Below, one piece after another: positions 1 to 10,403 of a stretch of 64,000 bases of DNA. Within the stretch, counting starts at the first letter, position 1. Each line of letters begins with the position of its first letter. The translations under genes were made by a program, and so were the position numbers. The notes under the pieces are model-generated. The model was not told the origin of the DNA, searched no databases, and saw nothing but the letters and a program-made list of their open reading frames with translations. The stretch comes from Sequoia sempervirens (taxonomy: Eukaryota; Streptophyta; Pinopsida; Cupressales; Cupressaceae), in NCBI GenBank assembly GCA_007258455.2, contig VDFB02262565.1:92920-156919 (forward strand). Reading direction: 5' to 3'.

Positions 1-122
1 AAAATTATTTAATTAATAGATGAAAAATGGACCAAATAACATAATTGAATATTCTAATTATGCTAGGATGAAAGTGGTGAGAAATAGAGCTTGCAGCCCT
101 AGGTCAATTTTCAGTGTCTACA
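1..122 (-). repeat. B-family LTR, start of LTR, runs off left edge
   Basis: Read on the minus strand, this begins TGTAGACACTGAAAATTGAC and continues with the GGCTGCAAGCTC block and an AT-rich tract. These are shared with the B-family LTRs that start at 6821, 31744 and 47831. Only the first 122 bases of the LTR lie in the window. The bases to its right are not purine-rich, so this looks like the outer edge of a 5' LTR whose element extends leftwards out of view. It interrupts the A-family LTR that follows. Confidence 0.7.
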
Positions 123-536
123 AAAGTGCTACTTGAGAGTGAAGTGAATGTTGGAAGTGCTAAGAGATGGCTTGAGAATGTGTGTAGAGATAAAAAATGA
201 AGTGATAATGGATGAATTTGAAGGAAGAATGAGGAAGAATAAGGCATTTTTGGGTCAGTTGGTCAGAGAGGGATGTTACAATTCATCCCCAATCGGGAGT
301 GTAATGCCTCTACCAATTTCAGACATAGGAATTTGTCAAGGATGGAAACACACCACATGGACATCTGTGCACTACACATCCATCCCCAACAAATATTCTC
401 TCACCAAAACCAAGGAGAAATGCCAAGTTGAAGGAAGGAAATTGGGTGATGTGGAATTTTTCCTTCAGATTTGATTTATAAAAGTGATGGTGCATGAAAG
501 GGGAATTTATGTAAGGGGTGAAAATTCAATCCTATA
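123..536 (-). repeat. A-family LTR, minus-strand copy, truncated
   Basis: The reverse complement aligns over about 400 bases with the plus-strand segment that begins at 1762. Shared blocks include CTGAAGGAAAAATTCCACAT and TTGGGGATGAATTGTAA. More weakly it matches the A-family 5' LTR starting at 49794. Its start lies near 536 and its far end is cut by the B-family LTR at 122. The open reading frame on the plus strand here (148-474) is inside the LTR and has no family resemblance, so it is not called as a gene. Confidence 0.65.
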
Positions 537-1761
537 GAAAACTACTTCCTATATCTTTCTTAACAAACCTTCCTTTACTATCTCTAATGCGATTCATACA
601 TCTATATGATTTATAATAGAGAAAACTAATGGTAATTACCTACATGAAGTGAAAAATCACACACAATTTTTCCTTGGTGCATTGGTCCTAATTCAACTCA
701 CTAGACTAACAGGCCTTTAACACCTTTTCCCAAAAATGGGGCCAAAATTTTGGAACTTTGGACAAAACTATGGACCAATATTAGATATGAACTATCCTTG
801 TAATTCTATCAAATTGGCTTAATATAGTTGAATCAATCCTTGGGAATTTCATGTTGATTTCAATTTATTCCTAAGTGTCAATCCAGAGAATGTAATCTTT
901 TGAAAGGTGTAGTGGTTGATTACCTAAGGGTTGTTGCTAGCAAGATGAATACATTGAAATGCAAAACAATTAAATCTTATAATACTCAACACATAGAAAT
1001 TCATGTAGTCTTCTACAAAATCTAATTATTCTATTACAAAAACACAAAGCAACAGCAACAAGATAGAAAGAGAGTGATAGAAATGTGATAGGAACTAGGC
1101 TAATTGAGCCTCCAAATTAATTTTTCAGCCTATGTGGATTAAAATAGATAGCGAAAGGACATGTAAAACTTAGAAACTGCATTCTCTTATTAAATCAACC
1201 ATATAGAAAAATTAATTGAGTTATACAATCTGGTTTCTATGCTCCACAATTCAAATCAACTGATTAAATCATTCACAATTAAAACTTCTTAAATTGTGTT
1301 AAATCAAAACACAAACATTTAGATCACAATCATTCACACAAAATGAAATTGAATTAATGTAGAAAAAAAAGACATAAACTAAATATTCTCACTACTATTC
1401 TCCAAGGAGTGGGCCCTTGCTCATGGGTTGCAAGGTGAATCAATTAACTCTAAACTTCACAAAACTTTAGATAATTCTTTGATCGATAAAGAAAAGTGGA
1501 TTCAATATATTATTATGTATATCCAAAATATAGAGTTCCATACATATTTATAAACATGTAGAGATCAAAATTCAGTCATGTGGCCTATGACCCATAACTT
1601 TGGCCAAAGTTCAATTCTATAGAAAACATAAAAAAGAAATGGCTTAAGTCTTTTTTGCAAATTAATCTATAACAAGTTTTGATTGCTAGCCTTAAATAAA
1701 AAAGCTAAACATAACCATACTATATTTTAGCCATCAGCCCTAAACAAAAAGATTAATTTTA
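537..1761. other. AT-rich spacer between inverted A-family LTRs; no gene recognised
   Basis: About 1.2 kb with no long open reading frame and no recognisable retroelement domain. It lies between the starts of two A-family LTRs that point away from each other. A GC-richer block near 1397-1425, read on the minus strand, resembles the R-region style of gypsy LTRs, so an unrecognised solo LTR is possible. I could not find paired ends or a target duplication. Confidence 0.4.
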
Positions 1762-2214
1762 TAGTAGTGAATTTGTACCCCTTGTGTAAATTCTCCTTTC
1801 ACACACCTTCACCTTAGAAAATCATATCTGAAGGAAAAATTCCACATCACCCATCTAGAATGCATCCACTTGGAATTTTTCCTATGTGTCTGTGAGAGGA
1901 TATATGTTAGGGATGCAAGCACAACATGTAGACGTCTACATGGTGCATTGTTGTCCCTGATGGATTCTTGTGTCTAAAGTTGGCAAATGCATTACACTTC
2001 TCATTGGGGATGAATTGTAATGTCCCTCTTCAACCAACCAACCTGAAAATGTTTTATTCCTTCTCATCTCACCTTCAAAAACATCTCCTACACATTTTCT
2101 TCATCTCTCTTAGCAATATATTCACATTCTCAAGAACATTGTCATTCACTTCATCATTCTACCACCCCATTGTGAGCATTGCAGCACCATTGACACTCCA
2201 TCAACTCCACATTG
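1762..2214 (+). repeat. A-family LTR, left part (interrupted)
   Basis: This begins close to TAGTGAATTTGTACCCC, matching the starts of the A-family LTRs at 49794 and 60033. It then follows the same order of blocks as the inverted copy at 123-536. It stops at 2214, where a Copia-type solo LTR has inserted, and resumes after 5449. Bases 2210-2214 (CATTG) are the left target duplication of that insertion. Confidence 0.65.
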
Positions 2215-5200
2215 TGTTGGAACAAAATGATCTATTGAGAGGGGGGTGAATTAGTAGATATTAAAATTTTTATTCCTTCAAAACTTTTGTAGATTCAACC
2301 TTAAACTCAAATGTGGAGATTGAAACATGAATAGATATAATAACCACAAGCACAAGAGAGATCAACACATAACACTAGATATATGTGGAAAACCCAATAT
2401 GGGAAAAATCACAGTGATCAAGGTTGCTTGAGTCTATTGCTCAAATCTAGCATCACAAAATAAATCTTTGTTACAATGTTTTAAGGCTACAACCCAAGGA
2501 AGCATCAACTACTTAATTTAGAAGAAAAAACTTCAAGGATGCAACAACACTCTATTTTAGTCTAAGCTACAACCCCAAGGATGCAACAAGACCCTAAGTT
2601 AGAAGCTACAACTTCAAGGAGTCTGCAATCCCCTAATCTGAGCTATAACTCAATTTAATGAGGCAATCACCTCTGTGATAACACACACAAGTATGCATAA
2701 AACTTGTTTCTACAAAACCTATTCATGCATCATTACATTCAATACAATGTTGCACTTTCTCCAACTCACACTCTGCAATTGAAACTGTGCTCTCAACAAC
2801 AAAACTTTTCACATCTCTCTTATGTACATATAACACTCAATGTTCTATCCCTAGCCCTATCTTTGTGCTCTTTTTCACTTTCACATATACTCACCTAGAT
2901 GATTATCTACATTACAATCTAGGTTACTTTTTCCAACTCTATCTGCTACAAATCAACTATGCATTACTTTGTTAAGCTCTCTCTATACTTGAAGACTACA
3001 CTCACTTCTCACTCACGGAAGATTCACCACCATTGACAATTCTATGATTTTCTTCTTTTTTCTTAACTCCAATGATCTCCAATCTCTACGTTGAGATCCA
3101 CATCACAATCCAGATTGTCCAATCTTGTTACACACATTGCATCACCACTAAACTCATTTGTTAAGGTTTCCATACTTGCTATCTTCACCAACAAGCTTCC
3201 TCTACCTCGAGCCACACACACCACTATCCAGCTCATCATAAAGAGATTTGATAGTGTTTACCATTTATTTCCATATCTTGCATCAATCCACCTAGCATTT
3301 AATTTGATTATAGAGAATTTTCTCAAATTGGCTCTCTATCAACCCTAGAATTTGATTATGCATTCAATACATTCTATTGTCCATGCAATCTAATTTTATC
3401 TTGATCACTCTTACAATCTATTCTACCACCTTGAAGATAAAATCTTCATTTACTTTGGTCACTTGTGTAGTTGGACCAATTAATTCCTTCTCCTATGTTG
3501 TTTACCAATCATAACCCCTGTTCACATGGACAAGACAATTGCAGATCTTCAAATTTGAATACTAGCCATTGATCTTCTCTCTCACACCATAATCCTATGA
3601 CCACAATCCACTATCATGCCATTAGAATCTAACTATCAGATAAAAATTTGTTAAAATCTCCATCGTCGATCATGTAGCATTCACTTACCACCATGTTGCT
3701 TTGTCGAAGAGCCATTCACTATAGTCTCACCTATGTCCATCATTCTCTTCTATCTACTACTTGCTTATCATATGCAAGGTCTAATGATTTCCACACAAAT
3801 CACAACAAGAATGTGATTTTTCCATCAATCTTGTCAACAGCTTTAAATCACCACCATCAGATTAGCATTCTTTAGATTTACATTGTCAATTTTTTCCATC
3901 CATTGAAAATTGCCTTTTGATGATCGTGCATCATTACATTGAAGAGACTTGCTAAATTCTCTCTCCAATAGAATGATCTCACTTTGGCATCTGCATGACA
4001 TCACATTCCATCTATCCTCCATGTCAATACCAAGTAATTCACAACAACGATGTGAATTAGCATATCGAGCAATCGCTTTTTGTCACCTGTTAGCCTTCAT
4101 TATGGTCACCTTCTTATCGAGTTCCACTAGCTTCTAGCCTTATCACTCCATCAGAGGGACATATTTCCAACTCCCGCTAATAAATAAAAGTCACACCAAT
4201 AATATTACTTTCACTAGCATTGTCTGATCTATCTTGTGCAATCTGCACCATTCCTTGTTGACCTTGCAGGTCTTACTCGGGCCCCACCAACATCTTAGCA
4301 GGGCTAGTGGGCTACTACCACATGTAAACCTCTGACACCACAACCCACCATTGTCATCAACCTATTAATTCCTACCATGTGTCGTCATCTCATTCTCTTC
4401 ATGACTACACCTCATCCTTACCCTGTTAGGTCCCACAATTGGCATCATACTCCTATCGCCTTATCATTGGGACTAGCTCCATAGTCTTGGAGATACCATA
4501 TTGTCTCATGGATGGGTAGGTCATCGGATTGTTGAAGATACAATCATGAGACTTCCTCTAATTTGCATCTCTCTTTGATCAAGCACATATTAGAATATTG
4601 AAGAGACATCCAAAAAGGTCTCACTGATGACCATCATTCACACTGATGAAGGCCATTGATGGCATCACCTATCCTACTCATCATCATGTCATCGCATCAT
4701 AATCCACAACAAGGATATGGATTACCATTCACTCAATCCTATCACCCATGTTATCATTGTTGGGTCCCACTCTAGCACTGCCTTCACATCGCCATGTTGG
4801 GGAGACATAGCCAAAGGTCTCACTGACACCATCTAGTCTCACCGATGACACTTCCATACTCCTTGTCGCTCCATCAAAGAGACAACCATAGGACTCCCTT
4901 CGAAGACCTATTGTCTCACCGATAAGATAGCTATCGGGCTATTGAAGAGACCTCTCACATTCTCTTGCCAACATACACTATCATGCTAATATGAAAGGGA
5001 TGTATAACATTGAAGTGTTAGGTAGAGGGTTCGGTCACCCTCACGACTATAAATACATAAGTTGCACCTAATGCAACCAACAACCACCAATACAAAGTCA
5101 ACATCAAAATATAATTTTTTTTTGAACACCATGACTTCAAGTATCCTTAGGGTTTAACTGATAAACCCTGACACTTGAAAGTAGAAATAAAACATTTATG

Positions 5201-5449
5201 CGCGCATCCTTCACTTTCTCGACCTACATAATACCTTTCTAGAAAGCTCTTGAGAAACCTAGTTTGAATCTACCATCTAACTTCCCATCAAATCCACTGC
5301 TCTCACACTCATACTCTATCATTATGTCGATAATTTCAATTGCATGATTTGCACTTTTGACATCAATGAGAACAATATGTGCTTCTACATAGGAACAACA
5401 CACTTCTCCTCTAATCCCCTTTTTACATCAATGAAAACATAGTCCAACA
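2215..5449 (-). mobile_element. Copia-type solo LTR, about 3.2 kb
   Basis: The segment starts TGTTGGAAC and ends AGTCCAACA, giving inverted 7-bp LTR ends. It is flanked by CATTG on the left and GATTG on the right, a 5-bp target duplication with one mismatch. Read on the minus strand the terminal part has the features of a Copia LTR 3' end: a GGTTTTCCACATAT block, then a run of CACCCCCCTCTC close to the terminus. No gag or pol domain is present between the ends, so it is called a solo LTR. A length above 3 kb is unusually long for a Copia LTR, and a nested insertion inside it cannot be excluded. It contains several copies of GTCTCACCGAT-type motifs (near 4618, 4836, 4913). The reading frames inside it show no family similarity. 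Confidence 0.65.
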
Positions 5450-5716
5450 GATTGCAAGTGTCAGTTTATCATAGAAGTTGTTAGCTTGGAGTCTTGCAAG
5501 ACCTCCCTTCACCATGGTTGCGGTGGTGGTGAATTTTCCAAGTTATTTGCTTGCATTCTCCCTTCATTGTCCTTGAGAGCCTTTTCATGGAGGTGGTAAT
5601 GCTCCATTCCTCTCCTTTGTGATTTGATAGAGTAGTATTTTTCTTATGTCATGTTGATTGCAATTCTTTCAATCTTTTTTATCACATATTCTACTTCATT
5701 GCTTTTTGGCTATATG
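5450..5716 (+). repeat. A-family LTR, right part
   Basis: After the solo LTR the A-family LTR resumes. It ends near 5716, just before TGGAGGTGGAAACACCAAAG (5717), a sequence also found directly after the A-family 5' LTR at 50490. The first five bases (GATTG) are the right-hand target duplication of the inserted solo LTR. The exact LTR terminus is uncertain by a few bases because no clean CA end is visible. Confidence 0.55.
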
Positions 5717-6370
5717 TGGAGGTGGAAACACCAAAGTGGGGGTCTAACTAAGGTAGGCCCCTATACAGCCCTAACAATTTTCTCCTCTTCCTTATGTGTA
5801 GGTGAACATGTGTGTGGAGCTAGCTGGCGAATTGACACTTTTGTGAGATCATATTCATCGCCCTAGCTTTTATTTACTTGATTTATCATCTTCGTCTTTA
5901 TTTTCCATACTTCATCATTCTGTTTACTTCATTAAAATCAACTAGCTAGGCTGCAAGTAGGTTTTTGGACATTTCTTCACTATACTTTTATTTTTTTGGC
6001 TATACAAATGCCAATGCACTAGAGAGACATCAATGCACCGCACTGTCATCCTAGACCAACACTATCGTCCTCATATAGAGAGTTATCTAAGGTATAGTTT
6101 GGACTCTAGAAACCAACTTGCCTAGCCTCAAATAGAATTTTAGGTTTGTAGAGTGACAAAAGTACTACATAGTGCTCTCCATTCTTGATCCTCACCCCAA
6201 AATATCCTTTTAGAATGTGGTAAGTTAAGGAAACCCTCTACTCTTGGCCCTCCATGACCTAGAGCCTTGACATGGTTGGTCCCCCTCTCTTACACTAATC
6301 ATAGGCCTTAGAATTCCCTCCTTCGAACACTCTTCTACTACACAACTAGTGACAAGGATATCTATTCACA
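5717..6370 (+). mobile_element. A-family internal 5' leader (PBS region), fragment
   Basis: The block starting TGGAGGTGGAAACACCAAAG and continuing through CTAACTAAGG matches the region after the LTR at 50490. Weaker matches continue for about 600 bases, for example a GCTGCAAGTAGGTTT / GGTTGTTAGTAGATTT block and an alternation of CACTAGAGAGACA-type phrases. It is the non-coding leader of an A-family element whose body is missing: by about 6400 the sequence no longer matches and passes into the 3' end of a B-family element. Confidence 0.5.
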
Positions 6371-6820
6371 AGTGTAACCATTTTGGATTAGATTTCCATT
6401 AATCAAATAACACAAAACTCATTATTTCCTTCCTTCAAACATATTAATCATCTTTTATTTTAAGTGGTTAATAAATGGCAAGGTAAGAGGATTAAGACAA
6501 AATTAAGGAATGATTTTGGATAGGAAAAGGGGTCTTTAGGAATAATAGCATAGACAACATTTTTTATCATCACCTATATCAAGCCCAAAATTGACCTATA
6601 AGCCTATTTTTTCGCTACCATCGTGTTTGTGCCTATCAAATTGACCTGTTGGTAAACATGCCAATTATTTTGGAATTTAAAAAAAAAAGTCAATTTTCCT
6701 AAGCGGGCATTATCCTATCCCACATCGACCGGGGCACACTAGAGCAAGTTCTGAGCTGAATTTTCTTGGCCATTCTTTGACACAATGCTCAAAAGTGCAT
6801 TATATTAAAGAGGGGAAAAT
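6371..6820 (+). mobile_element. 3' end of a B-family element with polypurine tract
   Basis: The last 120 bases resemble the sequence before the B-family 3' LTR at 47831: a GGGGCA phrase, then TTTGACACAATGC, then the purine tract AAAGAGGGGAAAA at 6807-6819. The purine tract directly precedes an LTR start (TGTAGACAC), as required for plus-strand priming. The upstream part (6371-6690) has no recognisable domain. The body of this element is absent, so the junction with the A-family leader is a deletion or recombination joint. Confidence 0.55.
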
Positions 6821-7814
6821 TGTAGACACTAAAAAATGTCCTAAGCCTACAAACTACATTTTTACACTAATTTGTACCTTTCCTTATATAATTATTTAAT
6901 TTTTCTTTCATAATGCTTTCTTCTATCAATTAAATAATTCTTAATTAATTAATTAATTAATTTTATCTTTTATTCCTTTTTTTATTAGTTTAAATAAATA
7001 TCCGTTTATTTAAATTATGTCACTAATTATCTATTTTTCTCTATAATTAAATAAATTCTTATTTATTTAATTTTTCATTTTCCTTCCCTTTCTTCTATAA
7101 TTAAATAATTATTTTAATTATTTAATTATTCATTATCTTATCCCTTCATAGTTAAATAAATCATTATTTATTTAATTATTTATCATTTCCTCTTATTTAT
7201 AATTAAATAATTGTTCTAATTATTTAATTACTTTTCATTTTTCCCTCATCCCTTATTAATTATTTATTTTTAATTATTTAATTATTCATCCACCATTTCC
7301 TAAATTAAATAATTGTTGTAATTATTTAATCTACCTATTCTTAGCTAAGCCCTAAACCTCAACCAATTTCTTGAGTTTTTGTCCATCCTTTCCATCATTA
7401 TCTCTTTTCTTCTCAATGAATCTCATCCATTGATCATCAAACATCATATCTCAATCCTCACCCTTCATTCAAATTGGGATTTCTATAAAAGCAAGCCATC
7501 ACCTTCATTTCAAGGTTAACCACATTCTTTAATATTTTTCTATCATTATCTTGAGATCTTGCTACTACTACTATATCAAGCTTATCAAATATATTACATA
7601 CTACAAATTTGAGAGCAAACAAAGTAAAATAGAGAAGAGCAATGGAGCTGATTCAACTATGACATAGAAATTGAGGTTTATAGCTTTATTATTTGGATTT
7701 CTATTGTCATTTATGTGTTATTGTTAGATAAGAGTCACTATGGCTTGAATTTAGGTAGTTTAATAGTTGTTATCATTTATTCGTGTTCTATTCTTAATTT
7801 ACCCTATTAACACA
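6821..7814 (+). repeat. B-family 3' LTR with hairpin array
   Basis: It starts TGTAGACACTAAAAAATGTC next to a polypurine tract. It contains an AT-rich zone at 6890-7330 made of successive short hairpins, a candidate TATA box (CTATAAAAG, near 7483), and an end near CTATTAACACA that aligns with the end of the 31744 LTR. Length is about 990 bp against 1252 bp for the 31744 copy. Immediately after it a chromovirus integrase tail begins in mid-gene, so this B element inserted into an older chromovirus. The end coordinate is inferred by alignment because the partner LTR is not in the window. Confidence 0.6.
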
Positions 7815-8310
7815 AGGAGAAGGAAGATGAGAAAAGGACACATAAGGAATTTTTTGTCAAGAAGGAAGTGATGGTTTATCTCAGAAAGGAAATATTTCTA
7901 GTTGGAAAATACAATAAGTTGAAAATCAGGAAGTATGGACCATGTAAGATTATCAGGAAGTTTGATTTTGAAAATACATATGAATTGGAGTTACCAGAGA
8001 CACTTAGTCTATCACCTATTTTCAATGTTACAAAGATCTATGAGTATCATGAAGGACAATCAAGTGGAAGCGACAAAGAAGTGGACCTAAAGGAGTAGTT
8101 ACCACATCAACCACTAGAGGAGATTGAGTAGATCTTAGACACTAGAACTAGAAGAAGCACTAGGAAAAAGAAGTAAAAGGAATATTTGGTTAAGTGGAAA
8201 GACAGACTAGTGGAGGATTCATCATAGATTTCTAAGGGCAAGGTAGACCACTTTGGTTTTTCTCTATCCCTTAGAAAGTGAGTGACTCTCTTCCAACCTT
8301 GGGTGTCTAA
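7815..8310 (+). pseudogene. chromovirus pol 3' end: integrase C-terminus and chromodomain
   Basis: The frame through 7868-8098 reads as the C-terminal part of a Ty3/gypsy integrase, with MVYLRKE, YNKLKIRKYGPCKI and LSPIFNVTKIYEY. In the same frame, after a TAG at 8096, follow two further stops and a chromodomain-like segment with EYLVKWKDR and a final aromatic block broken by a stop where tryptophan is usual. A chromodomain after integrase identifies a chromovirus, and such domains steer integration to modified histones. The gene is cut at its 5' side by the B-family LTR ending at 7814. Stops in frame are mostly TAG. It is the oldest layer of this part of the nest. Confidence 0.8.
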
Positions 8311-8730
8311 TGCAGGAGCATCCCTGGTTCTAAAGAAATCGTGTTATCAACCAAAAAAATTTATTTTCTTATATTTCAATTAGTAGCAGTTTCAACAGAT
8401 CATTCCACATTTTACCAAATTATCATTTCTTATCTCACAAAGCAGGAGATAGCATCTACATGAATTCATCTATATCATATCCCAATTTCACATCATTTGC
8501 ATTTTCTATAGAAATTTATTTCTCTCAAATTTTCACTATCAATTTACAGTCAAAGCTCTTGGCACCAACTTGGTCCAGAACTTGTTGTACATACCTATTC
8601 TAGAATGTATGGAACTTAATGTAACATCATTCAAATTATTTTGGGTCCAAATGGATCTATCTTCAAGATCTGCAGTACGTTTCATTTCACAAAGAATTAT
8701 ATTTCATGTTTTGAAGCTGACCTTCACATT
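8311..8730 (+). repeat. chromovirus 3' LTR, first piece
   Basis: It starts TGCAGGAGCATCC at 8311, shortly after the chromodomain reading frame ends, so it is the 3' LTR of the chromovirus whose pol tail lies at 7815-8310. A gypsy element inserted at 8731. The last five bases (ACATT) pair with AAATT at 14115-14119 as a target duplication with one mismatch. Apart from the first bases it does not resemble the LTR that follows. Confidence 0.55.
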
Positions 8731-10353
8731 TGGTGCAGGAGCACCCAGGGCCTTCAAGGAGCACTTCAAGAACCAGGAGAGTGCAAGGGTCAAGAGGACC
8801 TTCCAAGCATGCCAAAGCATCAATTATGATGTATTGGAGCCTATAATGGCATTTGGGTTGAATGAGTGTAATGAGAATGTTCAAAGTTTCAAAGTTCCTG
8901 ATAAGGAATCTAGGGTAAAAATGCAATGTAAAGGGAAAATTATGTTTTAGGGCTTTGATTAATGATATTATGCTTTAAATAGGTCAAATAAACTTGGATA
9001 GTGAATATCCAATAGTTTTTAGGGGGTAGATATTAATAAAATGAGAGTTTGTAATTTCAAATTTTTAAATTTTAGTTTAGGCGGGAAAAGGAGTTTTAGG
9101 TGTTTTAGAGGTAATTATGCATTGTAATCAATTCCAATCAGTTGTATCAGTTGGGGGATGGTTCTATAACCCAAAAATGGTCATTTTTACGGAGGTTGGA
9201 CGTTTGGAGAAGTGACTGTACGGACTGCTACAGAAAATAGTGAAAAAACATAGTTTTCTTGCATTTTCTTGAGTCTTTTTGATGATCTATTGATTCCTTT
9301 TGAATTTCTAATCAATTGGATGGTTCAAGAACCTGTATTTACTTTAAATTAACCTCTTGAATGATCTGATACACGTTTATAATCAGTTATTTGCATTATA
9401 TTGCTGACTGTCCTAAAAAAAGTGTAGATTTTTCACTAATTTTGGTGATTTTCATGGATGATTGATCCATTTCAAGGTAGAATGCTGTTGTGACCTATGA
9501 AATGGATCATTCCTAACATGTATCATACAGATTTAACCAACTAATGTGTAGGAAGGAAGAATATCAAGGTGTACACCAAGTTGTCAAAGGGAAAAGTGCT
9601 TGAAGATGGAGGCTAGGGTGTAGCAGCAGAAGATCTGCCTTAATTAGGGGAATGTTTTTGAGTTTTGATCAAATAAATATGTTTCCCTAATGGTTTAGAG
9701 TCAATGAGCAAGTTCTGGAAGTGATTGGAAGGTTAGTTTTCAAGAAGCCCTAGTTTTTGAGGCAAGTTGAGGAGGGGTTTGTGCTGGAGCATGTTATATG
9801 TGTCATAGAGGTCTAAAAACTTGGATTCCTTGGTTTTGAGTCATTTTAGGAGACTGCTGAAAGTTTCATGGTCAGGGGTTGAGTTTAAAGGGGGGTTGCT
9901 TTGTAAAAGTGGGCTAATTAGGCCTAGTTTTTGAGGAGACAACAGATTTTGGAAGGGTTTGTCTGAAGCAAGTGATATCAAGGTTTGGATATGTTGATTG
10001 TTCATCACAAACCACAATTGAAACAGTCATTAGATTTGGGGTTCCTTTGAAAAGTTTGAGTGCAAAGTAAAAAAATCACTACAGGAGGCCTAGTTGGGCT
10101 AGTAACCTAGTTAAGGTGAAAAATTGGTTTTGTGTCTAAGTCAAAGGGTTGGGCTTTGAGATCATTTAAAACAAGTTTGTTTGGGTCTCTTAAGAGTGTT
10201 CCTATGGTTTGGGTCCATAAGGAAGGCAAATAAGTCATGAATGCAAAGTTGAGGCCTTATCTCCATGTTGGTGCCTAGTTGAAAGGTTGAGAGTGAATCA
10301 TTGTTAGTCTTGTAACTTGGTGTTTCTTTCAAAGTCCCTGACCCTCTACATCA
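8731..10353 (+). repeat. 5' LTR of the gag-protease element
   Basis: Begins TGGTGCAGGAGCACCC and ends CTCTACATCA, three bases before the PBS. It pairs with 12497-14114 along its whole length. The TG start at 8731 rather than 8734 is chosen because the bases TGGTGCAGG are common to both LTRs, and the solo copy (TGGTGTAGG at 56292) starts the same way and then has perfect duplications. The LTR contains TTTAGGGCTTTGATTAATG, a block that also occurs in weaker form in the LTR-like segment at 51680-52735. Confidence 0.88.
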
Positions 10354-10356
10354 GAG

Positions 10357-10368
10357 TGGTATCAGAGT
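10357..10368 (+). promoter_or_regulatory. primer-binding site (initiator Met-tRNA type)
   Basis: TGGTATCAGAGT lies three bases after the 5' LTR and is nearly identical to TGGTATCAGAGC, the common plant LTR-element PBS complementary to initiator methionine tRNA. It marks the start of minus-strand DNA synthesis and fixes the element orientation as plus. Confidence 0.85.
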
Positions 10369-10403
10369 AGTGAGTAGGTCCTTGAGGGATTGGAGAAACA
10401 GCA

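Noticed and set aside
8570..8950. 126-residue plus-strand frame
   Set aside because: Spans the border between the chromovirus LTR and the 8731 LTR; the shared part recurs in the 3' LTR without constraint.
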